Positions 22,672 to 34,770 of a stretch of DNA of 64,000 nucleotides are shown piece by piece. The stretch's first letter is position 1. The number at the start of each line of letters is the position of its first letter. A model generated the notes under the pieces. That model worked only from the letters and a program-made list of their open reading frames with translations. It did no database searches and was not told where the DNA came from. The position numbers and the translations under genes are program-made. Origin of the DNA: Mytilus edulis (taxonomy: Eukaryota > Mollusca > Bivalvia > Mytilida > Mytilidae); assembly GCF_963676685.1 (NCBI RefSeq), contig NC_092356.1:23609750-23673749 (forward strand), in the 5' to 3' direction.

Positions 22672-25600
22672 ATGACGTCTAAAGGATTTTTCACTGAAAG
22701 AGGAATTTTATTTTTCCTTTGTTTCTTAGGTAAGACAGACAATGTTGCTTTTAAGGAGGCTCGAGGGTACAAACAAAATCAGCAAAACTTTAAACATTTT
22801 TTTTTTCATTTCAAGTTTTATTTATTTCACTATTTATTTCACTATTAGTTGTTACTTTATGATATGGTACTACAAAAATGAACCAAACAAATCAATTTGT
22901 TTTGGCCCCAGATGACTTTTTCAATGTTTATATCATTGAAAAAGCTCTAAATTATCTCCCTTTGGTGAAAAAATGGCCTTTTTTGCATTTAACTTGAAAC
23001 AAGGATTTGTATAGTTAGAGTCTAACTGAACAAATCCTTGCTTGAAATGAACTATTTAACTCATCGGCGACCTATATATTTATTTTTCAAGCAAGTCGAA
23101 TTTTAACTAAAATATTGTTAAATTGAAGCGATTTCTGTAATTTAGTATACTAGGATAATTTTAAAAGTGGATTTATACCCGCGAGCCCCCTGAAGTCCGT
23201 TCTTAATTTCATTATAATCTGGAACTTATTATATGCACTATAACTATTTATACATTGTAAATGTACTATACAGGACAAAACTCATTTTCTCTCTATATAT
23301 AAAATTAAAGCTGTCTTTTATGTGCCCTACAAGTAATTGTCCGATGGTGGTACTGAATACGATGATGCTATTTTATAGATATAAATATAGGTGCGAGTCA
23401 TGCACGATTATAGTTTGATCTGCCTATCTTTCATAAATACAGTGCAACCTGCCTAATTCCACACCTGAGTATTTCAACATCCTGCTTAAACTGACTCATT
23501 TTCATGGTCCCAAAATATGCCTAAATCCTTGCAGAAAAAAACCTGAGTATTCCGACACCCTGCTTAATCCGACATTGTTTCATGGTCCTCTAGTGTGTTG
23601 GATTAGGCAGGTTGCACTGTATTTTCCTTTGATATCTTTACTTTCATGTATTAATAACCTATAAAAAGTGAAATAAAAAAAAATAAAACGAAATCCAAGA
23701 GAAATCCCTTATCAAATCAAACACATCAACGAATTCAAACAACACATTACTGCCATTTTCCAGACTTGGTAATGGCATTTCCTTATTACACAAATTACAT
23801 ACATATAAGATTACACATTTACTTAGAACATGTACTTGATGTATCACAATTTCTTCTAAGTTAACAATTACAATATAATTATTAATACATGTATTATGAA
23901 TTATCTATATATTTATGTATCACAATGCTTGGTGTTTTTTCAGATAAAATAAAAATAAATTACAAAAAAAAGTTAACAATTATAGATATTTTTTTCTTCA
24001 GATTTATTCAAATATTCGACATCGTACAGTGTGAGTGATGCAACTTATCTTCACGACTTGTTATTCGATCAGTCTGGTTACAAAACATTGGTACTACCAG
24101 ACTACCCGGTTAATGTTAGTGTAGAATACAACATGCTGACGGTTAACTCATTGGTAAGTGACTGTTAGTGTAGAATACAACATGCTGACTGTCAACTCAT
24201 TGGTAAGTGACTGTTAGTGTAGATTACAACATGCTGACTGTCAACTCATTGGTAAGTGACTGTTAGTGTAGAATACAACATGCTGACGGTTAACTCATTG
24301 GTAAGTGACTGTTAGTGTAGAATACAACATGCTGACGGTTAACTCATTGGTAAGTGACTGTTAGTGTAGAATACAACATGCTGACTGTCAACTCATTGGT
24401 ACATTTTTGTAAGTGACTGTTAGTGTAAAATACAACATGCTGACTGACAATTCATTGGTAAGTGACTGTTAGTGTAGAATATAACATGCTGACTGTCAAC
24501 TCATTAGTAAATGACTGTTAGTGTAGAATACAACATGCTGACTGACAACTATTTGGTAAATGACTGTTAGTGTAGAATATAACATGCTGACTGTCAACTC
24601 ATTAGTAAATGACTGTTAGTGTAGAATATAACATGCTGACTGTCAACTCATTGGTAAGTGACTGTTAGTGTAAAATACAACATGCTGACTGACAATTCAT
24701 TGGTAAGTGACTGTTAGTGTAGAATACAACATGCTGACGGTTAACTCATTGGTAAGTGACTGTAAGTGTAGAATACAACATGCTGACTGTCAACTCATTG
24801 GTAAGTGACTGTTAGTGTAGCATACAACATGCTGACTGTCAACTCATTGGTAAGTGACTGTTAGTGTAGAATACAACATGCTGACCGTCAACTCATTGGT
24901 AAGTGACTGTTAGTGTAGAATATAACATGCTGACTGTTAACTCATTGGTAAGTGACTGTAAGTGTAGAATATAACATGCTGACTGTTAACTCATTGGTAA
25001 GTGACTGTAAGTGTAGAATACAACATGCTGACTGTCAACTCATTGGTAAGTGACTGTTAGTGTAGAATACAACATGCTGACTGCCAATTCATTGGTAAGT
25101 GACTGTTAGTGTAAAATACAACATGCTGACTGACAATTCATTGGTAAGTGACTGTTAGTGTAGAATACAACATGCTGACGGTTAACTCATTGGTAAGTGA
25201 CTGTAAGTGTAGAATACAACATGCTGACTGTCAACTCATTGGTAAGTGACTGTTAGTGTAGAATACAACATGCTGACTGACAATTCATTGGTAAGTGACT
25301 GTTAGTGTAGAATACAACATGCTGACGGTAAACTCATTGGTAAGTGACTGTTAGTGTAGAATACAACATGCTGACTGTCAACTCATTGGTACATTTTTGT
25401 AAGTGACTGTTAGTGTAAAATACAACATGCTGACTGACAATTCATTGGTAAGTGACTGTTAGTGTAGAATATAACATGCTGACTGTCAACTCATTAGTAA
25501 ATGACTGTTAGTGTAGAATACAACATGCTGACTGACAACTATTTGGTAAATGACTGTTAGTGTAGAATATAACATGCTGACTGTCAACTCATTAGTAAAT

Positions 25601-28600
25601 GACTGTTAGTGTAGAATATAACATGCTGACTGTCAACTCATTGGTAAGTGACTGTTAGTGTAAAATACAACATGCTGACTGACAATTCATTGGTAAGTGA
25701 CTGTTAGTGTAGAATACAACATGCTGACGGTTAACTCATTGGTAAGTGACTGTAAGTGTAGAATACAACATGCTGACTGTCAACTCATTGGTAAGTGACT
25801 GTTAGTGTAGCATACAACATGCTGACTGTCAACTCATTGGTAAGTGACTGTTAGTGTAGAATACAACATGCTGACCGTCAACTCATTGGTAAGTGACTGT
25901 TAGTGTAGAATATAACATGCTGACTGTTAACTCATTGGTAAGTGACTGTAAGTGTAGAATATAACATGCTGACTGTTAACTCATTGGTAAGTGACTGTAA
26001 GTGTAGAATACAACATGCTGACTGTCAACTCATTGGTAAGTGACTGTTAGTGTAGAATACAACATGCTGACTGCCAATTCATTGGTAAGTGACTGTTAGT
26101 GTAAAATACAACATGCTGACTGACAATTCATTGGTAAGTGACTGTTAGTGTAGAATACAACATGCTGACGGTTAACTCATTGGTAAGTGACTGTAAGTGT
26201 AGAATACAACATGCTGACTGTCAACTCATTGGTAAGTGACTGTTAATGTAAAATACAACATGCTGACTGACAATTCATTGGTAAGTGACTGTTAGTGTAG
26301 AATACAACATGCTGACGGTAAACTCATTGGTAAGTGACTGTTAGTGTAGAATAAAACATGATGACTGTCAACTCTTTGGTAAGTGACTGTTAGTGTAGAA
26401 TACAACATGCTGACGGTTAACTCATTGGTAAGTGACTGTTAGTGTAGAATACAACATGCTGACTGACAATTCATTGGTAAGTGACTGTTAGTGTAGAATA
26501 CAACATGCTGACGGATAACTCATTGGTAAGTGACTGTTAGTGTAGAATACAACATGCTGACTGTCAACTCATTGGTAAGTGACTGTTAGTGTAGAATACA
26601 ACATGCTGACGGTTAACTCATTGGTAAGTGACTGTTAGTGTAGAATGCAACATGCTGACGGTTAACTCATTGGTAAGTGACTGTTAGTGTAGAATACAAC
26701 ATGCTGACGGTTAACTCATTGGTAAGTGACTGTTAGTGTAGAATGCAACATGCTGACGGTTAACTCATTGGTAAGTGACTGTTAGTGTAGAATACAACAT
26801 GCTGACGGTTAACTCATTGGTAAGTGACTGTTAGTGTAGAATACAACATGCTGACTGTCAACTCTTTGGTAAGTGACTGTTTGTGTAGAATACAACATGC
26901 TGACTGTCAACTCATTGGTACATTTTTGTAAGTGACTGTTAGTGTAGAATACAACATACTGACTGTCAACTCATTGGTAAGTGACTGTTAGTGTAGAATA
27001 CAACATGCTGACGGTTAACTCATTGGTAAGTGACTGTTAGTGTAGAATATAGCATGCTGACGGTTAACTCATTGGGAAGTGACTGTTTGTGTAGAATACA
27101 ACATGCTGACTGTCAATTCATTGGTAAATTGTCTCCCTTTTTGTTTTCACTCGGCTGAAAATAAATTATATAAAAGCATAGCAGAACAAACAAATATAAA
27201 GACAAAGAGAACCTGAAATAAAAACAAAAAGAACATCTAAAAATTAACTCACTTTTTGATTCTTCATTTCATTATTTCGAAATTAAAAAAACCAAGAGGC
27301 TCTTAGGAGTCTGTGTCGCTCACATGATATTTTTATTTACAATTGATGCCTGAAATAATGCAACCGTTTTTCTTTAGCGCTAGTTTTAGAGAAAAAAGTA
27401 AAAACATGCATTTCTCCCCTATGTTCTATTTTAGCAATGTCGCCCATGTTGGTTGGAAGGCAGGGTTATCGGAAACAGTTTAAAAAAAAAAAAAATTTAC
27501 GAAAAAATGTAAAATTTGACTTTAAAGGGCAATAACTCCTTATTAGGTCAATTGACCATTTTGATCATGTTGACTTATTTAATTTGTAGAGCTTAATTTG
27601 CTGAATATTATTGCTGTTAACAGTTTATCTCTATCTATAATAATATTAAAGATAATTACCAAAACATTGCAGGACAGACGAATCTTGACCTGATGGATAA
27701 TTTCAGTCTGTCAGATTTGCTATGTGACATAAACCTAATGTTCTATTTTTAGCCATCGCGGCCATATTGGTTAGTTGGCCGGGTCATCGGGCACATTTTT
27801 AAAACTAGATACCCCAATGATGATCGTGGCCAAGTTTGGCCCAGAAGTTTCAGAAGAGAACATTTTTGTAAAAGTTAAAAGACGACGTCGGACTACAAAC
27901 GCCAATTGATGAGAAAAAAAACTTGTCCTTTTGAGTCATGTGAGCTAAAAATCAAATGAAATAGGATTTAAGTTTTTACGCCGAACACATCTTTCGTCTA
28001 AAAAAGACTCAATAGTTACGCTCGAAAGTAAAAAAGTTAAAATAGAAAAATAAGGAACGTGTGAACGAAGCATTAATTCCTCAGTTTGTTTGTTTGTTTT
28101 ATTAATTTGTTTTACATGTATCTTGCCGGGCATATTTCAAATGAATAAATGCCCATTGAACTAGGTAACAACAGTAACTGTTTCCTTTAAAGTTATAATT
28201 CAATGGATTTCATAGCTTATCGAATTTGTTTTAGGATATGAAGTCACAAACATTGTCAACATCCGGGTGGTTTACAGTGGTATGTAATTCAATTTAAGGT
28301 GGTACCGAACACTACAGGGAAATACAATTATCAGAGCGTTTTAATCATATTGTGATGTGAACGAAATATTAAGCTTCTCAGTGATCAAAATTAATGTTTG
28401 TCAAACTGCTATGTATTTAATGATTTTTTTCCGATAACGCGTGATGTTCTAGTTTCTTTAAAATATATTACGCATGCTGGTACTATTATAAGACCTGTGG
28501 TCATGTACAAAAGTCTATTTAATTGAAGATAATACATACTTTGAAGCTGATTTACATATAAGGAGCTGTGGTATGATTCCCGATGTGACAGCTATGAAAA

Positions 28601-31600
28601 TAATCCACCAAAGTTCAAATAAAGTCGATGCTGTAAAAATAAGGAGATTGGTCTGATTGTCAATGTGACAGTTATCCACCAAAGATCAAATAAAATGGAT
28701 GAAAGCAATTATAGGCAACGGTACGGCCTTTAACAATGAGAAAACCCCATACCGTATAGTCGACTTTCAAAGGAAAAATATGAAAGAATTCAATTAAGCT
28801 CACTAACGGCATAACAAATAATTGTATGACAAAACATTTTACGAAAAACAAATGTAACAGACACTGAACTACAGGCCCCTGACTTGGATAAGGCACAAAC
28901 AAAATGTATCGAGGTTAAAAATGTCTGTGAAGGCGCAACCATCTATTAAAGAAGGGCAAAATATACCAAAAAGGACAGTTAACCTTAATCTGAGCTTACT
29001 TTGCATAGACAAACTTTTTGTTTATTTTTTGTAAAACGTTTTTATTAACAATTACATTTTTCTGATTAACTGTAAATTTATGTAATATACAGAGAGGGAA
29101 ATAACTGTAACTCGGATCGCGATAGTACGTCCATGTAAAACGAACTACAGGTTAATGTGTATATGTTAAATATATATAGGAAGATGTGGTTTAAGTGCCA
29201 ATGAGACAACTCTCCATTCAAGTCACAATTTATAAAGGAAACCATTATAGATCAAGGTACGGTCTTCATCGCGGAGCCTAGTATCACACCGAACAGCAAG
29301 CTATAAAGGGCCCCTAAATTACTAGTGTAAAACCACCCAAACGGGAAAACCAACGGTCTAATCTACAGTATCAAACTTTAAGCGATTGCATGATTTCATG
29401 AACAATGCTATATCTTATTTGCCTGGACTTAAAGATGTCAATAATATCCAATTCAAATTTATAACATTTTTGAATATACCCATTTGCTGTGCTATACATT
29501 TTCTTTTAGGTTTGGAATGATATCCGATTGGCCTGGAACAAATCGTCCCATGGAAATATTGAAAATATATATGTATCCGAAGACTCAGTTTGGCACCCTA
29601 AACTGATTGTGCAGAATTCGTACGTAGTTTTACCATACAAATAAAAAATACTTTATCAATAATGAAGCTACCAAATACGTGCACAATGTATCGGGAGTTT
29701 ATCTTTTTAGTCATTCTCTGACATAATGTTTTACGAGCTTGTCCAAAGTCAGGATCCTGTAGTTCAATGGCTGTCGTTGGTTCACGTCTTTCATATTTGT
29801 TTTTCTTAAATTGTTTGGTTCTAAATCAGGCCGCTATTTCTCTCAATTGAATTGTTTCACTTTTTGTTTTTACGCCAGAGTCTTTTATAGCCGAGTATAT
29901 TGCATTAACATCTACTTTATTTTAACTTTAGTGAATAGCTGTCTCATCGGCAGCCATACCACATCTATTTTTTTTTATATAAGTAATAATTGATAATCAA
30001 TTAAGATTTATAATTTATTTTAGTATTGACGACTTGAGTAGTCTTGGTGATGATACAACAGTTCGTATACGAAACGACGGAGAAATACGATGGGAACTAC
30101 CCGCCATTTTGTCTACGTCATGTGACATGGATGTCACGATCTTCCCATTTGACAGTCAAACATGTGACATAGAATTAGCTAGCTGGGGTTTCCACACAGA
30201 TGCCGTCAACCTTACATTTTTGAAAACGAATTTAGATTTAGAAGACTACAATATCAATGGAGAATGGAATATTGTATCAACCTCCCAGCATGCATCTGAA
30301 CTTACGGAGGAAGGTCTGGTCTATTCGGAACTGTTTTTCCGAATAGTGTTTGAGAGACTGCCTAATTATTACATCATAAGCGTTATAATTCCGGTTATAC
30401 TAACAGCTGTATTAACATCTGTAACTTTTATACTACCGGTAGAATCTGGAGAAAAGGTCGGGTATATTCTGACAGTTTTACTTGCTCTGGCTGTTTTATT
30501 GACAATGTTTACAGACAGCATGCCTACAACATCAAAACATACATCAGTTCTAGGTAAATTTTAGTTTACAATTTCACTCTTTTTAATTACTATATATAAT
30601 ATACATATCAGAATTTGGATTACCTTACCAGAATTTCGGAAAGATGTTTTTAATAATTATTCAGATTTATCCAAATATAATGACAAGAACTTACTGTATT
30701 ATATACATGATATACAAGACAGAAGACTAATTTTCATAGATATTGTTATGCATAATATTGGTATTTTTGTAATCTATATCAAAACATACACAGAAATGTT
30801 GGTACTGTCTTCTTTTTTATATTTAAGAATTGAATGCTTCTTTTTGTAAATTTATTGGGGTGTAAAAGCGTTGACCGAAGTACATTTTGTATGAAGCGCG
30901 GAATCGCTTCATTCTAAAAATGTGCGCACGGTCAACGCTTTTACAACCCTATAAAGTTACAAAAAGAAGCATTCAATACTTATAATTACATTTTTTAGCT
31001 ATGATCATGAAAACACGAATTTTATATATTTTTTTATTTAATTCACCTGTGCACTTTGTTGTTGGACCACGTGTTATCATGAATGAAAAGTTGTATTGAG
31101 CAATGCAACTGCTTACGGAATAACACGTGATGTGCAGTTAGCCAATCAGAATAAAGTATTAGAATGAAACATACATCTAATGTAATTATTTACACATATT
31201 AATTGGTTCTCATATTTCTTTCAGCATCTCCGTAGAACTGAATTACTACTCAAAGAGTTATTTTTTCTGCTACGTGATTGGGATTTTTTTTAAAACAAAT
31301 AATTATGATATTTTGCTTTATCATATTCGATTTTTTTAAATTCAAACGTGAAGTACATACAATCAACCACTTTAATGTTTATCTTTTAATTGTGCCTCAT
31401 CATTATTCAAAATAATCATTTTTCATTTTTCTATTTTTTAGTGGTATTTCTTACAGTGACATTAGGATTGGCCTCGTTTGTGATTATCGTGGCTATCTTA
31501 ATAATAAGACTCTATCACGAACCAGAGAACTACATTGCTCCAAACTGGATGCATTCTCTTGTGAGGAGATTCAGAAAACCACAAAACAGCGCCGTAGATG

Positions 31601-31815
31601 CAAATCAAATTGATCAAACTGATTTAACAGAAAATAACAAACTGCCAGGAAGCGGCCATCGAAGCTGTAAAAAAGTCAGTTTGGACAACATCAAAACAAC
31701 ATACACCAACATTGAATTAGCTTTATTCTTTGATAATTTTCTGTTTGTTGTGTTCACGGTTTTATATGTTTTGATAACCGTTTGTTTCGCTATAACATTA
31801 TGTGTTGCAGAATAA
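22672..31815 (+). CDS. Nicotinic acetylcholine receptor-like subunit, non-alpha type (gene 1)
   Basis: Six exons: 22672-22729, 24002-24153, 28235-28279, 29510-29619, 30024-30553, 31442-31815. All have GT..AG junctions, with intron phases 1,0,0,2,1, giving 422 aa. Residues 1-19 are a signal peptide. The extracellular domain (20-236) has a Cys-loop C155-C169 with F-P-F-D, loop D Trp82, loop B Trp176, and possible N-glycans at N57, N95 and N184. The membrane helices are M1 237-259, M2 266-287, M3 297-320 and M4 about 394-418. In M2, E265 at -1' suggests a cation channel; 6' Thr, 9' Leu and 13' Val are kept, but 2' is Gly. The loop C vicinal cysteines are absent and the loop A Tyr is Gln120, so it is a non-alpha subunit of a pentameric ligand-gated channel. 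It acts in the plasma membrane; the ligand is unproven. Its paralogue is gene 2 at 45247-51581. Confidence 0.93.
23440..23619. mobile_element. 180-bp MITE with TA duplication, in intron 1 of gene 1
   Basis: CAGTGCAACCTGCCTAAT at the left is mirrored by ATTAGGCAGGTTGCACTG at the right, flanked by TA. The interior has two copies of CTGAGTATTNCNACANCCTG and repeated TTTCATGGTCC. This is consistent with a mariner-type non-autonomous element. Confidence 0.8.
24115..27125 (+). repeat. 49-bp minisatellite made from the exon 2/intron 2 junction of gene 1
   Basis: About 61 head-to-tail units of 49 bp. Each unit is the last 39 coding bases of exon 2 (GTTAGTGTAGAATACAACAT onward, ending AACTCATTG) plus the first 10 intron bases GTAAGTGACT. 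The first unit overlaps the real exon (24115-24153). Most units therefore recreate the consensus donor TTG|GTAAGTGA, and some carry weakened TTAGTAAATG. Sequence subtypes (ACGGTTAACTC, ACTGTCAACTC, ACTGACAATTC) alternate. Three units carry an extra ACATTTTTGT before GTAAGTGACT. Reading on from the real exon meets TAG four codons after the junction. Confidence 0.97.
24361..26340 (+). repeat. Two 990-bp higher-order repeats inside the minisatellite
   Basis: The distinctive ACATTTTTGT insertion recurs at 24401 and 25391, and the same order of variant units (TTAGTAAATG, ACTATTTGG, AGCATACAAC, ACCGTCAACTC) follows each. The offset is 990 bp, which is twenty 49-bp units plus 10 bp. The blocks at 24361-25350 and 25351-26340 are nearly identical, so the array grew by a large segmental duplication as well as by single units. 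Confidence 0.9.
27288..27958 (+). repeat. Dispersed repeat family C in intron 2 of gene 1
   Basis: Begins with AAGAGGCTCTTAGGAGTCTG and GTCGCTCACATG and ends with a GAAGTTTCAGAAGAGAACAT / GACGACGTCGGACTACAAAC block, then TCATGTGAGCTAAAAATC. The same ordered blocks occur at 55278-55740, and a partial one (GTTTCAGAGGAAAAAATTAA) at 13790-13885. A frame E-like repeat remnant follows at about 27960-28045. Confidence 0.7.
28555..28915 (+). repeat. Dispersed mussel repeat family B, intron 3 of gene 1, copy 1
   Basis: Shows GAGCTGTGGTATGATTCCCG, then a partial internal duplication, then CAACGGTACGGCCTTTAACA and CCCATACCGTATAGTCGACT. These are the blocks shared by all family B copies (40342, 29175, 50415, 60470). 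Confidence 0.75.
29175..29370 (+). repeat. Dispersed mussel repeat family B, intron 3 of gene 1, copy 2
   Basis: Starts with ATAGGAAGATGTGGTTTAAG and CAATGAGACAACTCTCCATT and continues to a ACAGCAAGCTATAAAGGGCC block. This is a subtype distinct from copy 1 and closer to the reversed copy at 50415-50690. Confidence 0.75.
29705..29985 (-). repeat. Family B repeat, minus orientation, intron 4 of gene 1
   Basis: GTCCAAAGTCAGGATCCTGT, then the diverged GAGTCTTTTATAGCCGAGTA, then AGCTGTCTCATCGGCAGCCA and ACCACATC. It ends about 40 bp before the exon 5 acceptor, so intron 4 consists mostly of this repeat. Confidence 0.65.
30825..31175 (+). mobile_element. Palindromic MITE-like repeat, copy 2, intron 5 of gene 1
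   Basis: Same block order as 11310-11650: GAATTGAATGCTTCTTTTTG opposes AAAAAGAAGCATTCAATACT, and AAAGCGTTGACCGAAGTACA opposes GGTCAACGCTTTTACA. The inner GAAGCGCGGAATCGCTTC forms the hairpin tip. The tail GGACCACGTGTTATCATGAA is shared with copy 1. Confidence 0.7.
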
Positions 31816-34215
31816 TGGAGGCAAACAAATGAAATATATGGAAAACTTTCAAGAAAATCGGATATCCAGTAAAAACTTTTTTTTTTTACTATGATTTTCA
31901 ATGCGTTTCAATGGGGCAAATAATTGGGTCTCCGTTTCATATAGGTACTCTACATGTAGGTCTTACAATAGAAACCATCTGGCATGACTGCCACGGAAAA
32001 ATAATGGTAAATTGGATAGGGGCGGATATTTTGCCTTGCCACATAACACATGTGGACCAATCAAAGAGTTGTTGCACTGGTTCTTCTCGTGCAGAGAGCT
32101 TGGCACTTATACATGTACACCCGTCATTGTGTTATTGTACTATATTTGACATTTTGTACCGATTATGTCTGTTTGTTTTTTTCACGCATCGTTGTCAGTG
32201 TGATGGAATTTGATGCGACTGTCATACAAGTGAAACGTTAAGCTAGCTTTTAAACCGGTTTTAATCCACCATTTTCTACAGAGGAAAATGCATGTACCAA
32301 GTCAGTAATAGGATAATTGGTATCCATTCGTTTGACGTGTTTGAGTTTGAGCTTTTGGTTTTGCCATTGATTAGGGACTTTCCGTTTTGAATTTTCCTCG
32401 GAGCTCAGTATTTTTGTGATATAACTTTTTTCTCTATACACGTCATCGGATGTAACGTTCACATTCTGACCGGTCGTGGGTGCGTATTTGATACATCCCG
32501 CACAGCAAAACGAAAACCCCGCTTTTGCTGGGGTTTAACTGGAAGAAGACCAATGGAGACCATTTTTCTATTCCCCAGACACTATTGAGGGTATTGAAAC
32601 TTAGATTCTAGGTACTGACGTCGTTTGTCAATTTAGTTATATAGTAATACGTGTTGCAGTTTTATTTTTATTTGTCCATTGCTAACCTTAACTAATTGTT
32701 ACTGTTTACTTATTTTTTGGGTATATACTCGATATTTATAGATATAGGAAGATGTGGTGTGAGTGCCAATGGGACAACTCTCCATCCAAATAACAATTTA
32801 TAAAAGTAAAACATTATAGGTCAATGTATACCTACCGCCATAGTTTTATTGTATTATGGCCATTCTTTGTACTCATGGCTGTCAATTGTAACTACTGTGT
32901 CATGTAGTCTATTGTCTCATTGGCAATTATACCGCATCTTCTTTTTTTATATTTTTCTTCAAAGTGTCTATATGCCATTTAGGCTTTTTTTTTTGGTTGA
33001 AATAGTTTTAAATTTCGTTTTACGGTGATAAAGATTATGATTTATGAAATATTTACCTATTAAGTATATTTGTTTTGTTCATAGACTGTTGTTAATGTGA
33101 TAGAATTATATGCAACTTAGTTAGCTATAAAACCAGATTTAAGTTACCACTGGTACTTTTACCAAGTCCGGAATATGACACTGTTATCAATTCATTTGAT
33201 GTCTTTGTGATTTAGATTTTGACATTTGCCGTTTTAAATTTTACTTTGTATTTTTTTTCTCAACATGAGAGATATGTGTCCCTTTATGCAACTAGTACGA
33301 AAAAAGTCCAACTACCTGTCATTTTTAGAATATTTGAAAAAAAAAACATCCAAATCCTGAGGCCATGCACACAATATTAAAGCTGTCGCTCGAAAACTGA
33401 ACGAGGAGATAGCCGGACTGACAAATGGACGGAATTACGGACAGATGAAAATTATTGTTGTTATTGTGATGTATTTTTTCTCGATATATAAGCGATATGT
33501 TTGTATTGAGAACCACCCAGAGTTCATCTTCAAAGTTCCTACATGTACCTGTAGCTCACTAAGCATGCTGCTGACTATATAGCAATACAGATATGGTAGC
33601 AAGTCAGTATATTTTCACATGTTGTTTGTAATGACTTCCAAGAACAATTTAGATTCCGAATAATTAAAAACTCGATAACTGGAGACATTTATATCATTTT
33701 AAACATGAATGACAATTGTTTAGAAATAAAATAATTAACGGGTATCAATAGTTCTAGTTACATTTATCATCGACAATTTATTTACTTTAGTTACCCATAT
33801 CATTGAGATATTTATGACGACTGTTTTCTCTATTTAACGGTTGAAATATGAAAAAAAACTGCTTAGTATTTCAGTTACAAATTTAGTAATACATTTATTA
33901 CAAAATTAACAAAAGAAATATTGACCAGAAACATTGTCCGCCATCTTTGGATATGTTTTGCATTTTTTTTAATCTGTTTTCTGATTCACTATCAGACTCA
34001 GAACTAGTGTTTTTCTTCTGTTTAAAATTCTTTGTAAATCAACGTTGATTTATTTGTTTTCCTTGTGACCTCTTGCAGAAATGCATTAATGCCAGACGAT
34101 CTCCAAACGCTTGGACAAATAATGGTAGAAGCTCTACTTCCATCATAAGTACCACATTGAAATAAATCTGAAAGACAAAAAAACAAGTGAAATATGATAG
34201 AAACGATAGATAAAA
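31816..34215 (+). other. 3' flank of gene 1, repeats only
   Basis: No further coding exon. It holds family D copies at about 32185-32480 and 33085-33250 (GTGATGGAATTTGATGCGAC ... GCTAGCTTTTAAACCGG), a family B plus-orientation head at 32745-32825, and a minus-orientation tail at 32880-32950 facing it. No clear poly(A) signal with supporting context was found close to the stop. Confidence 0.5.
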
Positions 34216-34219
34216 TAAA

Positions 34220-34545
34220 CCCCCCCTCTTCGAGGGTATCACCATCCCAGTAGTCAGCACTTTTGTGCTGACATGAATTATCATTGATATGGTTATATTC
34301 ATAAATTTACTGTTCACAAAATTTAGAATTTTTGAAATACTAAGACTTTTCTACTTTAGGCATATATTACCTTAGCTGTATTTGGCAAAACTTTTAGGAA
34401 TTTTGGTCCTTGAGCAATGCTCTTCAACTTCGTACTTTATTTGGCCCTTTTAAACTGGATTCGGGCGTCACCGATGATTCTTTTGTAGACGAAACGCGCG
34501 TCTGGCGTACATACAAAATTTAGTCCTGGTATCTAGAATGAGTTT
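34220..34545 (-). repeat. Dispersed repeat family E, minus orientation
   Basis: Contains GGGTATCACCATCCCAGTAG, CTTAGCTGTATTTGGCAAAA, GCTCTTCAACTTCGTACTTT and GACGAAACGCGCGTCTGGCG. It is the reverse-oriented counterpart of 42445-42780. Each copy lies 2.4-2.8 kb beyond the stop codon of the nearest receptor gene. Confidence 0.75.
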
Positions 34546-34616
34546 ATTAAATTTACTAATGGACATATTCAATAACATACTAAGAGTAAACACTTAAGTT
34601 CGTGTCAGATGAGATA

Positions 34617-34770
34617 AGATGAGGTTCGTGTTGCTTAGTCTTTAGTTTTTTATGTTATGTCTTCTGTACTATTGTTTGTCTGTTTGTCTTTTTATTTTAA
34701 CCATCATGGCGTTGTCAGTTTATTTTTAATATATGAGTTTGACTGTCCATTTGGTATCTTTCGTTCCTCT
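34617..34770 (+). repeat. Dispersed repeat, family F
   Basis: GTTCGTGTTGCTTAGTCTTT ... ATATGAGTTTGACTGTCCAT, matching 10110-10262 block for block. Confidence 0.65.

Noticed and set aside
24115-27125. CRISPR-like array of regularly spaced repeats
   Set aside because: The period is a continuous 49-bp tandem repeat with no unique spacers, it lies in a eukaryotic intron, and the unit equals an exon-intron junction.
28555-28915. Possible extra receptor exon in intron 3
   Set aside because: The sequence is a family B dispersed repeat, and exons 3 and 4 already join in phase.
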